Source: Bacteroidales bacterium
GTDB taxonomy: Bacteria > Bacteroidota > Bacteroidia > Bacteroidales > P3
Assembly: GCA_024400665.1 (NCBI GenBank)
Contig: JAKSML010000007.1
Span: 1 to 56,209 of the forward strand
Direction: 5' to 3'
Length of the DNA stretch: 56,209 nt
This document shows positions 17,879-26,722 of the stretch, one piece after another; the stretch's first letter is position 1; every line of letters starts with the position of its first letter. The translations under genes were made by a program, and so were the position numbers. The notes below the pieces were generated by a model. That model saw only the letters and a list, made by a program, of their open reading frames with translations. It was not told the origin of the DNA and made no database searches.

Positions 17879-18745
17879 TCACCCGCGAAAAAAACTTTTC
17901 CCTGCCTGCTCTGGCTGCCGCTCCAAATGGTAATGCAGCAGCGGGCCTGAGGGGTCTGGGACAAGCTGCCCGAGGATGATGCCGCGATGGGCTGCCGCCA
18001 AGCGGAGCTCCAGCTCGAAGGTAGCGGTCATGCCGCCGACAAGATGCAGCGGCAGCTGCCGATAGTCCTCGAAATAGTCAATCTGGCCGAAGAAGGCACC
18101 GAAGCACTCTTCCAGCACCTGCGAGATATATTCTTCTTCGCGGTGACGCGCGGCAAAAGGCACCAGCGATGCCAAGAACCTGTTGGGATAGGGCTGACGG
18201 TATATGCGGTCGATAAACTGGTCTGTCGTGTAGCCATATTCGTCATGGAATAAGTCGCTTACACGCTTCGGCATCCTCTCTTCAAGATAGTCCTTCAGCA
18301 GTCTCCTGCCCACATGGTTGCCCGAGCCCTCGTCGCCGAGAATGAAGCCTGTCGAGACTCTCTGACGAGCAATTTTGCGACCATCATAGTAGCATAGGTT
18401 GCTGCCTGTGCCGACGATGCCTACCAAGCCTGCCATATTGCCGCTTGCGGCGCGGCAGGCGCCTAATAAATCGCCCTCCACACTGATGAGCGCCTTGTCG
18501 AAAGCTACGGCAAGCAGCTCACGCATACGCTGTTGCACAGCATCCGTGCCGCAGCCAGCGCCATAGAAGTAGAGCGCCTCGACCGCTTCGGGCAGCTGCT
18601 GCCGCACTTGTGCGAAGACCGCCCTCATAGTCTCGTCGTCGGTGAGGCGGGGGTTCAGGCCCTGCGTGACCGTCTCGGACCTCACGCCCTGAGCCATCCA
18701 CACCCAGCGGGCCTTCGTACTTCCGCTATCGACAACAATTATCAT
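17879..18745 (-). CDS. BadF/BadG/BcrA-type ATPase, N-acetylglucosamine-kinase-like
   Basis: A 288-residue actin-fold (ASKHA) protein. The phosphate-1 motif VVDSGSTKARW is at 4-14, a second glycine loop VGIVGTGSNLCYYDG near 107-121, then LGDEGSG near 136. This is the GlcNAc-kinase-like branch of the BadF/BcrA family found in Bacteroidota; the sugar substrate is inferred. It is the last gene of the leftward pyrK operon, 4 bp from pyrD, and probably has no direct part in pyrimidine synthesis. Confidence 0.78.
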   Translation of the reverse strand: MIIVVDSGSTKARWVWMAQGVRSETVTQGLNPRLTDDETMRAVFAQVRQQLPEAVEALYFYGAGCGTDAVQQRMRELLAVAFDKALISVEGDLLGACRAASGNMAGLVGIVGTGSNLCYYDGRKIARQRVSTGFILGDEGSGNHVGRRLLKDYLEERMPKRVSDLFHDEYGYTTDQFIDRIYRQPYPNRFLASLVPFAARHREEEYISQVLEECFGAFFGQIDYFEDYRQLPLHLVGGMTATFELELRLAAAHRGIILGQLVPDPSGPLLHYHLERQPEQAGKSFFRG

Positions 18746-18749
18746 ACTA

Positions 18750-19655
18750 TCAGATTATTCCGATGATGTCATTAATATCTTCTACCTGATGTCGTCTGCA
18801 ATAGTCTTCCAGACCTTCTATGATCTTCACCGTCACCGTGGGGTCTATGAAGTTGGCTGTGCCCACCTCGATAGCCTTTGCGCCAGCCATGAGGAACTCC
18901 AATGCGTCGGCAGCACAGGATATGCCGCCCAGACCCACCACGGGAATCTGCACAGCGTGTGCCACCTGCCACACCATGCGCACAGCCACAGGCTTCACGC
19001 AAGGACCGCTCAAGCCTGCCGTGATGGTGCTGATATAAGGACGCTGGCGTTCCACATCGATAGCCATGCCCAGCATGGTGTTGATGAGCGAAACGCTGTC
19101 TGCGCCAGCCTGTTCCACAGCCTTGGCAATATCCACCACGCTGGTCACGTTGGGCGTGAGCTTCACGATGAGGGTCTTGTGATAGACCTTCCTCACCTCG
19201 CTCACCACCTGGGCAGCCATCTCGGGATTGGTACCGAAGCCCATGCCACCCTTCTTCACATTGGGACAGCTGATGTTCAGCTCGATGCCGGGAATGTTGT
19301 CCAGCTCGTTGACCTGCTCAGCCACGCTGCAGTATTCCTCAATCGAGGAGCCGCTCACGTTGACAAGTATGTTGGTGTCAATATCTTTGATGCGGGGATA
19401 GACCTCCTTGCAGAAGGTTCCCACACCCACATTCTGCAAGCCCACAGCGTTGAGCATTCCCGAGGGAGTCTCGGCCATGCGGGGATAGGGGTTTCCCTGG
19501 CGACGTTCGCCCGTGGTGCCTTTCACGATGATGCCGCCCAAGCGGGAAAGGTCGATAAAGTCGGCAAACTCCTCGCCGTAGCCAAAAGTGCCCGATGCCG
19601 TCATCACGGGATTCTTCAGCGTGATATTGTGAATTTTAGTGGATAAGTTAACCAT
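18750..19655 (-). CDS. pyrD: dihydroorotate dehydrogenase, catalytic subunit (class 1B)
   Basis: A 301-residue FMN enzyme of the PyrDB type, oxidising dihydroorotate to orotate in pyrimidine synthesis. Visible signatures are [28 protein letters not shown] and the C-terminal FMN-phosphate loop [14 protein letters not shown]...IEVGTAN. It pairs with the PyrK electron-transfer subunit encoded upstream, so electrons go to NAD. Unusually, a membrane-protein gene separates the two subunits. Confidence 0.93.
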   Translation of the reverse strand: MVNLSTKIHNITLKNPVMTASGTFGYGEEFADFIDLSRLGGIIVKGTTGERRQGNPYPRMAETPSGMLNAVGLQNVGVGTFCKEVYPRIKDIDTNILVNVSGSSIEEYCSVAEQVNELDNIPGIELNISCPNVKKGGMGFGTNPEMAAQVVSEVRKVYHKTLIVKLTPNVTSVVDIAKAVEQAGADSVSLINTMLGMAIDVERQRPYISTITAGLSGPCVKPVAVRMVWQVAHAVQIPVVGLGGISCAADALEFLMAGAKAIEVGTANFIDPTVTVKIIEGLEDYCRRHQVEDINDIIGII

Positions 19656-19662
19656 ACTAATT

Positions 19663-20172
19663 CTATTTTTTCTGTGTTGTCTGTTTATGCTTTTTGAGCT
19701 CTCTGTTGAGTTTCTTAAGCTGTTCTTCCTGGCTCGTGCCGCTCGTGTCTTCCAAGATGAAGTATATGGCCCCAGCGAATCTGTAGTTCAGTCGCGCCAT
19801 CATGCGTTTGAACGCTGTCGGCATCTCCGATATTTCTTTCTCTACATCGCTGATAACGACCGATATCTGTTCCTGATACTGGGTGTTCCAGGTTCCGAAT
19901 CCTTCTATCTTGCTCCATGGAATCAGGGTTTTCTTGCCAAACGCTAATTTGATGACCAGGTGCTCGTCGGTTATCTCCCATGAGGTGTCTCTAACGACCG
20001 TTTTCGCAAAAGCCCAGAATGATACAATCAGTCCGAGAGTAAGGAACACTAATTCCGACCAATCCTTCCACGAATTGTGTTCGTTGGCAATCATCATACA
20101 CACCCATAATGCCCAGAAAAGCAGAAATACAAGTGTGACAAGACCCCATTTCCATTTCTTTTTGTTACTCAT
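19663..20172 (-). CDS. membrane protein with PH-like domain, inside pyr operon
   Basis: A 169-residue protein with two hydrophobic helices (about 9-28 and 40-58), then a soluble region beginning [29 protein letters not shown], a pattern typical of bacterial PH-like (bPH) domains. The C-terminus is Lys/Gln-rich. I do not recognise a named family. It sits 3 bp behind pyrK and 7 bp ahead of pyrD, so it must be co-transcribed with them. A role in pyrimidine synthesis is not supported by its sequence. Confidence 0.6.
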   Translation of the reverse strand: MSNKKKWKWGLVTLVFLLFWALWVCMMIANEHNSWKDWSELVFLTLGLIVSFWAFAKTVVRDTSWEITDEHLVIKLAFGKKTLIPWSKIEGFGTWNTQYQEQISVVISDVEKEISEMPTAFKRMMARLNYRFAGAIYFILEDTSGTSQEEQLKKLNRELKKHKQTTQKK

Positions 20173-20175
20173 GAT

Positions 20176-20946
20176 CTACTTGGTCTCAAAGAATTTTGTC
20201 AGTTTCTCCGCATTGAACACCGGACCTTCTTTGCAGACGCATTTGTGCCCTTCGTCGGTATCGGTCACACAGCAGAGGCAGGCACCGATGCCGCACGCCA
20301 TCATGTTCTCTAACGACACTTCGCATGGGATGCCTTTCTCCAAAGCGTAGCGTCCCACAGCCTTCATCATCGGTGTCGGGCCGCAGGTGCATATCTGGTC
20401 GTAACTGGCTGTGAACATAGGGTGCTGCGTCACCATGCCCCGCTCGCCCAGACTGCCGTCCTCGGTCGAGAAGAGCACCTGGCCGTAAGACTCGAAAGCC
20501 TCGCGCACAGGGATGAGATCCTTCGTGCGGCCGCCCAGCAAGATTGTCGGCCTCACACCCTTCTCATTATAGCACTTGGCCAGATGAAGCAGCGGAGCGA
20601 TGCCGGCGCCGCCGCCAACAAGGAGAGGACGTGTGCCCTCGACCGAGAAGCCGTGACCCAGAGGATACACCAGATTCAGCGTGTCGCCCTCCTTCAAAGT
20701 GGCAAGCTGACGCGTGCCTTTGCCCACCACCTGTATCAAGAGCGTGAGCGTGTTAGCCTCAACATTGACATCGTGGATGGAGATAGGGCGGCGCAGCATC
20801 ACCTCACGGCAATTGCGCACCTCCACCTCTACAAACTGGCCAGCCTCGATGCCGGGCAACTTATCGGGATGCTGCAACGTGAGAGCAAAATACTTCTCGC
20901 CCAACTGCTCACGCCGCACAATAGTGAAATCGGTTATATGTTTCAT
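20176..20946 (-). CDS. pyrK: dihydroorotate dehydrogenase electron-transfer subunit
   Basis: A 256-residue ferredoxin-reductase-fold protein passing electrons from PyrD flavin to NAD. The FAD motif is RRPISIHDV, the NAD-binding glycine motif GGGAGIAPLLHLA, and a C-terminal [2Fe-2S] cysteine cluster reads CGIGACLCCV...CVCKEGPVF. I start at the ATG of MKHITDF; upstream ATGs would add 2 or 12 basic residues. It is first in the operon, about 110 bp behind a consensus promoter. Confidence 0.92.
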   Translation of the reverse strand: MKHITDFTIVRREQLGEKYFALTLQHPDKLPGIEAGQFVEVEVRNCREVMLRRPISIHDVNVEANTLTLLIQVVGKGTRQLATLKEGDTLNLVYPLGHGFSVEGTRPLLVGGGAGIAPLLHLAKCYNEKGVRPTILLGGRTKDLIPVREAFESYGQVLFSTEDGSLGERGMVTQHPMFTASYDQICTCGPTPMMKAVGRYALEKGIPCEVSLENMMACGIGACLCCVTDTDEGHKCVCKEGPVFNAEKLTKFFETK

Positions 20947-21481
20947 TGTCATAAATTTTTTCTTCTTACCAAGAAACTCCAATCATCAATCAACGCACTT
21001 ATTATCTATACTTTAGACATAATATAAGCAAATCGAGAATCAGATTTTCAATTTGCAAATATACTACAAATATTCGACATTACAAAACTCAAATTCATAT
21101 TGCCCCTTAGTCATTACGGCTATATGCAGCCATAACAGCCCTTGCGGGCACTCTGCCATTTTGTCAGTATAGCTCCGCCCCACCCGCACTGAAAGGCCGT
21201 TTTTCACTCGCTTTTTCATCGCTCCGCGAGCGGAGCTTGAGCGAAGCTAAGGCGGAGCTAAAGCGGAGCTTCACCGACCCCTCAGTGACAGGCAAAAGAA
21301 ACTGACATTTTGTCAGTGCCCCACCCACCCCTTGCCCCCCAGTCGAACGAATCGAACCAGTCGAATGAGGTGTATCTCCACCCATCCTCACAATCGCTAC
21401 TAAAGAAACCTTTCCTCTACCCTTCTTCCTCCCTTCTTCGATCCTTCTTCGTAGCGCCATCCTCAACAATCCAAAACCAAT
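20947..21481. other. 535-bp spacer between ssp-like island and pyr operon
   Basis: I see no credible gene. It contains the pyrK promoter (21055-21086), GC-rich repeats built on AGCTCCGC and GCGGAGCT around 21170-21285, a 17-base palindrome ACTGACATTTTGTCAGT (21301-21317), a partial copy of that sequence near 21157, and TCGAACGAATCGAACC near 21345. Related pieces recur at 41140-41280. It is the downstream boundary of the AT-rich island. Confidence 0.6.
21055..21086 (-). promoter_or_regulatory. promoter of pyrK operon
   Basis: Leftward TTTG (21086-21083), 19 bases, TATATTTGC (21063-21055): a full match to the Bacteroidota consensus. It reads toward pyrK. Confidence 0.75.
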
Positions 21482-22765
21482 CTATCTTTTCTGTAATATG
21501 CTATATCGCTCCAATATTTCACTTTTTGCAATATCTGCTGAAACATTGAAAAATTTCACATACAATTCCTCCATTTGAGTACATTCTTTAGGTTGTAAGA
21601 TGTCCGAAGAATACATTTCTAAAAGCAGATATTTTGCTAACTTTTGATTGCCATCTCTAGATAACATCTTACCATTTCTAGCATCCCATAATACATTTGT
21701 CCAATAATCTGAAGAGACATCAAGATTTAAGATACTACAATATCTATTAATAACATTATCAAAAGAATCGTTAGTATCAATAATTACTCGCGAAATAGCT
21801 GAGATTAAAGGCAATAATCCAGCAGGCCGAAATAGCAAATTCCCGCCTTTCCCTTGAGGCCTGTATTTCAAAGCTGCTGTATTTGATTCATCACTCGCAT
21901 ATGAATACAACGAGACAAAAGAATCCATCATTTTATCCCAAAATGATGAAAGGTACTGGGTGAAATCATCAATTTCTTGTTCTGAAGGTCTCTTGTGCTT
22001 TTTTTTGTCTAACTTTTCTTTTGATAATTTTTCTCCATTATATTGAAAGTAGAAAGCGCAAAATAATTCATTACAACACGCATAAAGCGTAATTAACGTT
22101 GTGAACGATTTTTTATCGCTTACTGGTATCGATTTTGAATTCCCAATCCTGATATTATTCTTAGAAAACAATATGTGTGATTCAAGCAAATTTCGAGTAC
22201 TAATAGCCACTACATCATCTTCGTCTAAAGCAATAATATCACCTGCCAAGACTGGTTTCGCATATCTATTTAGTGTAGAGAAAATACGTCGAGTTCGTTT
22301 AACACCAATAGGGGTACATTCATGCCCGATTAAAATAATCGGAATAGTTTGATTACTCAGTTTATTCTCATGCTTAATTGCTTCTCGAATTCCTTCTAAT
22401 CTATGTTGTCCATCAATAGGAAAAATCTTCTCAGTTCCAGATAATTCTAATAGTCCAAGATTATAATACCGATTATCTTCAATATCAAAAGCAACTTCTC
22501 TCCAAATTGGATTTCCGCCATAAACAGCTAATACTAAAGCATTGAAAAAGAAATCATTTCTCGACAAAATATACTCTTTAATATTGCTGACATTATCTGT
22601 CAAAGACCTTTGGAGTGCATCTTTAATTGAAGCCGAATTAAACAATTGTTCTTGAGGAAGTACGTGTACAAGACTTGTTAAATCACCAAAAGTCATATTA
22701 GCCAAATAATATATTGTGTTTCCTATTTGGCCTCTAATTGCTGGGATTTTTTTCATTTGTGACAT
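21482..22765 (-). CDS. DGQHR-domain, DndB-like protein
   Basis: A 427-residue protein with the motif PIDGQHRLEGI (DGQHR at 118-122) that defines the DndB/DGQHR superfamily. DndB is the transcriptional repressor of dnd phosphorothioation genes, and related DGQHR proteins occur in many defence islands. It is the last gene of the six-gene leftward operon, downstream of the interrupted GIY-YIG gene, whose -1 frame would run 32 bp into this one. A DndB-like gene attached to an Ssp-type operon is not part of the described SspABCD-SspE set. A regulatory or DNA-sensing role is inference. Confidence 0.75.
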   Translation of the reverse strand: MSQMKKIPAIRGQIGNTIYYLANMTFGDLTSLVHVLPQEQLFNSASIKDALQRSLTDNVSNIKEYILSRNDFFFNALVLAVYGGNPIWREVAFDIEDNRYYNLGLLELSGTEKIFPIDGQHRLEGIREAIKHENKLSNQTIPIILIGHECTPIGVKRTRRIFSTLNRYAKPVLAGDIIALDEDDVVAISTRNLLESHILFSKNNIRIGNSKSIPVSDKKSFTTLITLYACCNELFCAFYFQYNGEKLSKEKLDKKKHKRPSEQEIDDFTQYLSSFWDKMMDSFVSLYSYASDESNTAALKYRPQGKGGNLLFRPAGLLPLISAISRVIIDTNDSFDNVINRYCSILNLDVSSDYWTNVLWDARNGKMLSRDGNQKLAKYLLLEMYSSDILQPKECTQMEELYVKFFNVSADIAKSEILERYSILQKR

Positions 22766-22865
22766 TTTGAAAGGCTTTTTGGGGTTCTGAGATCACTATT
22801 TTTTGGGGAATATCTTCGTTATATGGAGGAAGAATGGCATTTATTAATAGCGATTCATCTTTTTT
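22734..22865 (-). other. -1 frame extension of the GIY-YIG gene behind an A AAA AAG heptamer
   Basis: At 22865-22859 the message reads A AAA AAG in the zero frame (codons ATA AAA AAG), the same slippery heptamer as in dnaX. Slipping back one base opens a frame reading DESLLINAILPPYNEDIP and onward, 41 residues to TAG at 22734. This stretch carries the Glu and LPPYN pattern expected at the GIY-YIG C-terminus. The extension overlaps the DGQHR gene by 32 bp. Loss of one A from a longer run would give the same picture. Confidence 0.7.
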
Positions 22866-23296
22866 ATTTGGTCATTGTCTTTCTCCAAATAGTAACGATA
22901 GTATAAAGAGTTTGCCCAATAAGAAAACATATTTTTGATATTGGGTCTAGTATCTCGGTATTTAGGGTCCCCATATTCTCGAGCTCTTTTCCTAATATTT
23001 TGGGATTTAGTATATTGTACTCTACCAATATATAGAATATAATTTTCAGAAAAAGGTATATTTATTCCTTTTAGAAAAAACATATAAATACCACCGCTGT
23101 TGTTTGGTATTGATTTTATCTCATCTGACAAGGTTCCATCGCATTTAAGAAATGGAATCTCCTTTGACCAATTTGCCACATTCAATATGGGGTTTCCCTT
23201 GCCAACATAAAAGGAATTCCATCTTTTCGGATCTGGATAATAGCACACTTCAAGATTTTTATCAAGCGTACGAACAAAGGCAGACATACTACTCAT
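22844..23296 (-). CDS. GIY-YIG nuclease-like protein, C-terminus in -1 frame
   Basis: The zero frame gives 150 residues. The GIY-YIG signature is visible as GGIYMF (68-73) and YILYIGR (86-92), with basic residues and Tyr108 behind. The catalytic Glu and the rest of the fold are missing from the zero frame but present in the -1 frame (187 residues in total). I start at ATG 23296, 11 bp behind the preceding stop; the open frame upstream only overlaps the DUF262 gene. GIY-YIG enzymes cut DNA, so this may be an extra restriction component. It is either an expressed frameshift gene or a recently broken one. Confidence 0.65.
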   Translation of the reverse strand: MSSMSAFVRTLDKNLEVCYYPDPKRWNSFYVGKGNPILNVANWSKEIPFLKCDGTLSDEIKSIPNNSGGIYMFFLKGINIPFSENYILYIGRVQYTKSQNIRKRAREYGDPKYRDTRPNIKNMFSYWANSLYYRYYLEKDNDQIKKMNRY

Positions 23297-23307
23297 CTGT
23301 ACACATC

Positions 23308-25602
23308 TTAAGATATCCAACTTGATACAATATTCCAAACTACAGTAAGCATTCTCTCTGTTCTTGCTTCTACTAAACTCAAATTCCATGAATTCGATTC
23401 TGATAATGAAGCTATTGGGGAGAGATGCTCATTGTACTGAGAATCTTGTAATAACTTTATCGTACTTTCGTTTAAAGTTATCCCTGATGCAACTGCGACG
23501 GCTTGAATGTTATCAAGTTTCGTTTGATCTTTCTCTGCTACACACTGATAATAAAGAAGCTTCTCTTTCCAGCTTTTGTTGCCAGCCGAGGAATTCAAGT
23601 CTTGAGGTAACAAAGTCAAATTACCTAACTGATTGTAAGGCTTTGTTTGGTTATCATACAAATCAGCCGACCAAAGGTTTCCTTTGTTGTTTTGAGGAGC
23701 AATGTGTTCAATCGTTTTTAAACTTGGTGAAATCCAGTTCTCAAGGGATAAATATTTCGATGAACCAACTCTACCAGGTTTCATGAGTCCTAGTTGCGCC
23801 TCGTCAGGAATTGTATCATGTGCACAGATAAGTAATGCTAATCGGATAATTTCGTTTCCTGTCTCATCATATTTAAGGCGACTTTTTGCACGTTCCTTCC
23901 ATTTGTCAAAAGTATCTATCTCTCGCGTCGCAAGGACACTCTTGATATGCTCTTTAACATCCGATAACGAGCATCTTCCATCATGAGATTTATGGTGCTT
24001 GAAAAAGTCCCGATAAGTGGTATCTAAACCAGAGTTTGAGTAAGATGAACGCCAAAGAAAATAAAATGCTGCAACCGCCTTTACTGTTTTTACAAAATCG
24101 GATTTGGCATCATCTACATTGTATGCAATATTTGAATAGGAACTACCAAGAATAGTTATCGCCATCTTATGGTTAGATGATTTCAGGAAAAGTATCAACA
24201 TCGATGCCAAATCAGATTCACTAACACCATCTATCGCAGGAAAACACGAGTTGTCTTTACCAGTATAATTAAGCCACATTTTGTAAAAATCGGCATAATT
24301 ACCCATGCGTTTCACAAACTGTTGCTTATCATCAATCGTTGCCATATCAGAATACACCTTGTCCAATACTTGACGTTGTGAGCTAAAATGTGTGGATATA
24401 GTCTGACCATCGAAGGCTACGAAGAAAGATGTCAAATAATCATTAGTCCTTTTGTTCTTCTGTTGGGCATTATTTGCCTCAGCCAAAAAATCTTCAACTT
24501 TCTTGAAATATTTATCGCTATCAGAATCCTTGAACTGATACCCTGAAGCAGTGTCCATTGTGTTAACAATAGTAGGTTTAAACGTCTCAATAGCAGTAAG
24601 GGGAGTTCCTGTTGCATTTAAAGATTGGAACATGTCAAACGCCCAGTTGTCATCGGTCGGTTGGATAATCGTAAAGCAACATCTGTCCAACAAGTAATGA
24701 CAAACGGCAAGTGTTTGAACTAGTTCGGACAAAATGTAGGCATCTGTCTTATTATTTGAAAAATCTTTTGTCTTGATAATTTGAACTAAGTTATCTCGTT
24801 CGTAGTCCCATATCGCCTCTTGGTTAAAGTTCTCTATGATATCAATAGCAGGAGCAAAGCTATCGTCTTTCTCCTCATGGGCGGTTGCAACCTCTTTCTT
24901 GAGCCATGATTCTATTCTACGACCATTTTTATATAAAAGAGTTGCTCCATACTTATCTTTAGACAGGCAAGGGAATGTGGCCCTATCAACATAAGCCTGA
25001 ATAAAATGGCCGAGATAGTTTGATAGTTCGGATTTATAGGCTTCATCTACCGCGTCCTCTCTAGTCCAGTAATCTTTAGCTCCTCGCGCAATCTTTGGCT
25101 TCAATCTAGGTTTTCCTCTGCCAAGGTCAAAACTAAAAATAGGTGCAAGCCTCTGGTCAATCCACAAGTCGCATATTTCTTTAACCTCATTAAATATTGG
25201 ATTAGCTTGTTTTACTTTGTTTGATATCTCTGTGAGTCTTTTGGTCAGTAATGTTGCCATCAAAGCAATCGTGGAAACTCGTTGCTGTCCATCAATCAAT
25301 TTTTCAATTCGAGAAGGTACAGCCTGGGGGTCAACAGGGTATATATTATTCCTGTTAGATTCAACCACAGTAATGATAGTGCCCAAAAAACGAATTTCCT
25401 TTGAATCATCTGGAATTTCTTTGAAAGCAATACGCTGAATACCTCTGGCAAGGTCTTCTAACATTTGCTCGATATTGTCACTATCCCAACTATATTCTCT
25501 CTGATACAGCGGGATATATAATCCTTGACCAGATTGGTTTAAGAAGCTTAATACGCTCCTATTCTCTGACAAAAAAGCCTTTTCGATATTTAATACAGCC
25601 AT
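23308..25602 (-). CDS. sspE: DUF262/DUF1524 effector, SspE-like
   Basis: A 764-residue protein with an N-terminal DUF262 domain: QREYSW at 34-39, the NTPase motif DGQQR at 104-108. Its C-terminal DUF1524 HNH-type nuclease part has IEHIAPQ at 631-637 and LGNLTLLP...N near 660-670. This is the architecture of SspE, which senses phosphorothioated DNA through an NTPase cycle and nicks invading phage DNA; it is also shared with GmrSD type IV enzymes. The ATG at 25602 lies 13 bp behind the PAPS-reductase-like gene, and that context favours SspE. Key motifs are intact. Confidence 0.82.
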   Translation of the reverse strand: MAVLNIEKAFLSENRSVLSFLNQSGQGLYIPLYQREYSWDSDNIEQMLEDLARGIQRIAFKEIPDDSKEIRFLGTIITVVESNRNNIYPVDPQAVPSRIEKLIDGQQRVSTIALMATLLTKRLTEISNKVKQANPIFNEVKEICDLWIDQRLAPIFSFDLGRGKPRLKPKIARGAKDYWTREDAVDEAYKSELSNYLGHFIQAYVDRATFPCLSKDKYGATLLYKNGRRIESWLKKEVATAHEEKDDSFAPAIDIIENFNQEAIWDYERDNLVQIIKTKDFSNNKTDAYILSELVQTLAVCHYLLDRCCFTIIQPTDDNWAFDMFQSLNATGTPLTAIETFKPTIVNTMDTASGYQFKDSDSDKYFKKVEDFLAEANNAQQKNKRTNDYLTSFFVAFDGQTISTHFSSQRQVLDKVYSDMATIDDKQQFVKRMGNYADFYKMWLNYTGKDNSCFPAIDGVSESDLASMLILFLKSSNHKMAITILGSSYSNIAYNVDDAKSDFVKTVKAVAAFYFLWRSSYSNSGLDTTYRDFFKHHKSHDGRCSLSDVKEHIKSVLATREIDTFDKWKERAKSRLKYDETGNEIIRLALLICAHDTIPDEAQLGLMKPGRVGSSKYLSLENWISPSLKTIEHIAPQNNKGNLWSADLYDNQTKPYNQLGNLTLLPQDLNSSAGNKSWKEKLLYYQCVAEKDQTKLDNIQAVAVASGITLNESTIKLLQDSQYNEHLSPIASLSESNSWNLSLVEARTERMLTVVWNIVSSWIS

Positions 25603-25615
25603 AACTATTGAATTA

Positions 25616-26722
25616 TCAAATAAAACAATTTGCACACATTATTTCATCACCAAGAATATCAACAAGAGTTGTTCCTCGATGATTATTCCGTGCAGTTTCT
25701 TGCTTCTTGATGATATCTAATTTTATTTTTCTGACCCGCTCAGGCCGAGACAATTCTTCTAGAGTCTCTCCCTGGATCCATGTATATCCATTTTTTTCAA
25801 AAGACATTGCTTTTCGAAATAAATCAGGATGTTGTTCTAACAGCCATACCCACTCAATTCGTTGTTGAAAGAAACAGAAATAGCATCCAGATCTAGAACG
25901 ACAATAGGTTCCACTTTTCCCATCAACTTCAAAAGGGATTTCTTCATAATAAGCTGGAACACCTACACCACTCTCGCGCAGAATTCGAAAAATGTCATCC
26001 TTCACAAGTATTTCATCATTGTCTAGAATTGGAAATTCATCTTCCAATAATTGTCCAACAGGATATTCTGTGTTTTGAAGAAACCGAAAAACCATGTGAT
26101 TGAACAATTTTATATCTATATCAAGTAAGGCATTCAGCTTTTTTGAATAATAAAACTGTTTTGTTAATGGCCTATTGACAATCTCCAATATCTCATCTAA
26201 TAAAGAATTACTACATAGCTCAGAATAGATACTTGCAACTTGCATGATGTTATCATTGTGAAGAACCTTGTTGATCACATCAATGCTCCATATATTTTGT
26301 CTGAATGGAAAGATGGCCTGAATATTTGGCTTGGTTGAAACATATCCATCCCTATCTTCATCACCACGAATACCAACATAGGATATAGCCAGATCGTCTC
26401 CAACATACTTTTCAAACTCAGCCAATTTCATTTTCTTTGTGCACCATCTCTGTTGTGGACTGGGCAAAAAGCCACCCATAGCTTTCAGAAAATGTTCAAA
26501 GGGCGTATTCTCGGAACTATCGGGAGCAGCTCGAAGGCGTTTAATGCTTCCTAAATATGATTCTAATCTGTCAATTAAAAGCTCTGTTTCTTGAAGTTCA
26601 CAGCCAGTATCAGAATTATAGTATTCTATCTTCAATTGAGGATATTTTGTCTTGAGGTAAATGGACAGTGCAGCACTGTCTTTACCACCAGAAATACCCA
26701 GTATGTGACGAACATTACTCAT
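25616..26722 (-). CDS. sspD: PAPS-reductase-like sulfurtransferase component, SspD-like
   Basis: A 368-residue ATP-pyrophosphatase of the PAPS reductase/DndC class. The PP-loop is SGGKDS (11-16), then YNSDTGCE, RWCTKKMK and RGDE. C-terminal cysteines, CRSRSGCYFCFFQQR and the final CANC, could bind an iron-sulfur cluster or carry persulfide. SspD and DndC activate the DNA backbone for sulfur insertion. It overlaps the ATPase gene by 8 bp. DndC itself is possible, but no DndD or DndE is present, and neighbours match SspB, SspC and SspE. Confidence 0.82.
   Translation of the reverse strand: MSNVRHILGISGGKDSAALSIYLKTKYPQLKIEYYNSDTGCELQETELLIDRLESYLGSIKRLRAAPDSSENTPFEHFLKAMGGFLPSPQQRWCTKKMKLAEFEKYVGDDLAISYVGIRGDEDRDGYVSTKPNIQAIFPFRQNIWSIDVINKVLHNDNIMQVASIYSELCSNSLLDEILEIVNRPLTKQFYYSKKLNALLDIDIKLFNHMVFRFLQNTEYPVGQLLEDEFPILDNDEILVKDDIFRILRESGVGVPAYYEEIPFEVDGKSGTYCRSRSGCYFCFFQQRIEWVWLLEQHPDLFRKAMSFEKNGYTWIQGETLEELSRPERVRKIKLDIIKKQETARNNHRGTTLVDILGDEIMCANCFI

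Noticed and set aside
21164..21469. Short leftward frame in the spacer behind the DGQHR gene
   Set aside because: It translates the GC-rich repeats; low-complexity Arg/Ser/Gly product without family features.
23308..25602. Stand-alone GmrSD type IV restriction enzyme
   Set aside because: The domains agree, but the gene is embedded in an operon with SspB-, SspC- and SspD-like genes, which points to SspE.
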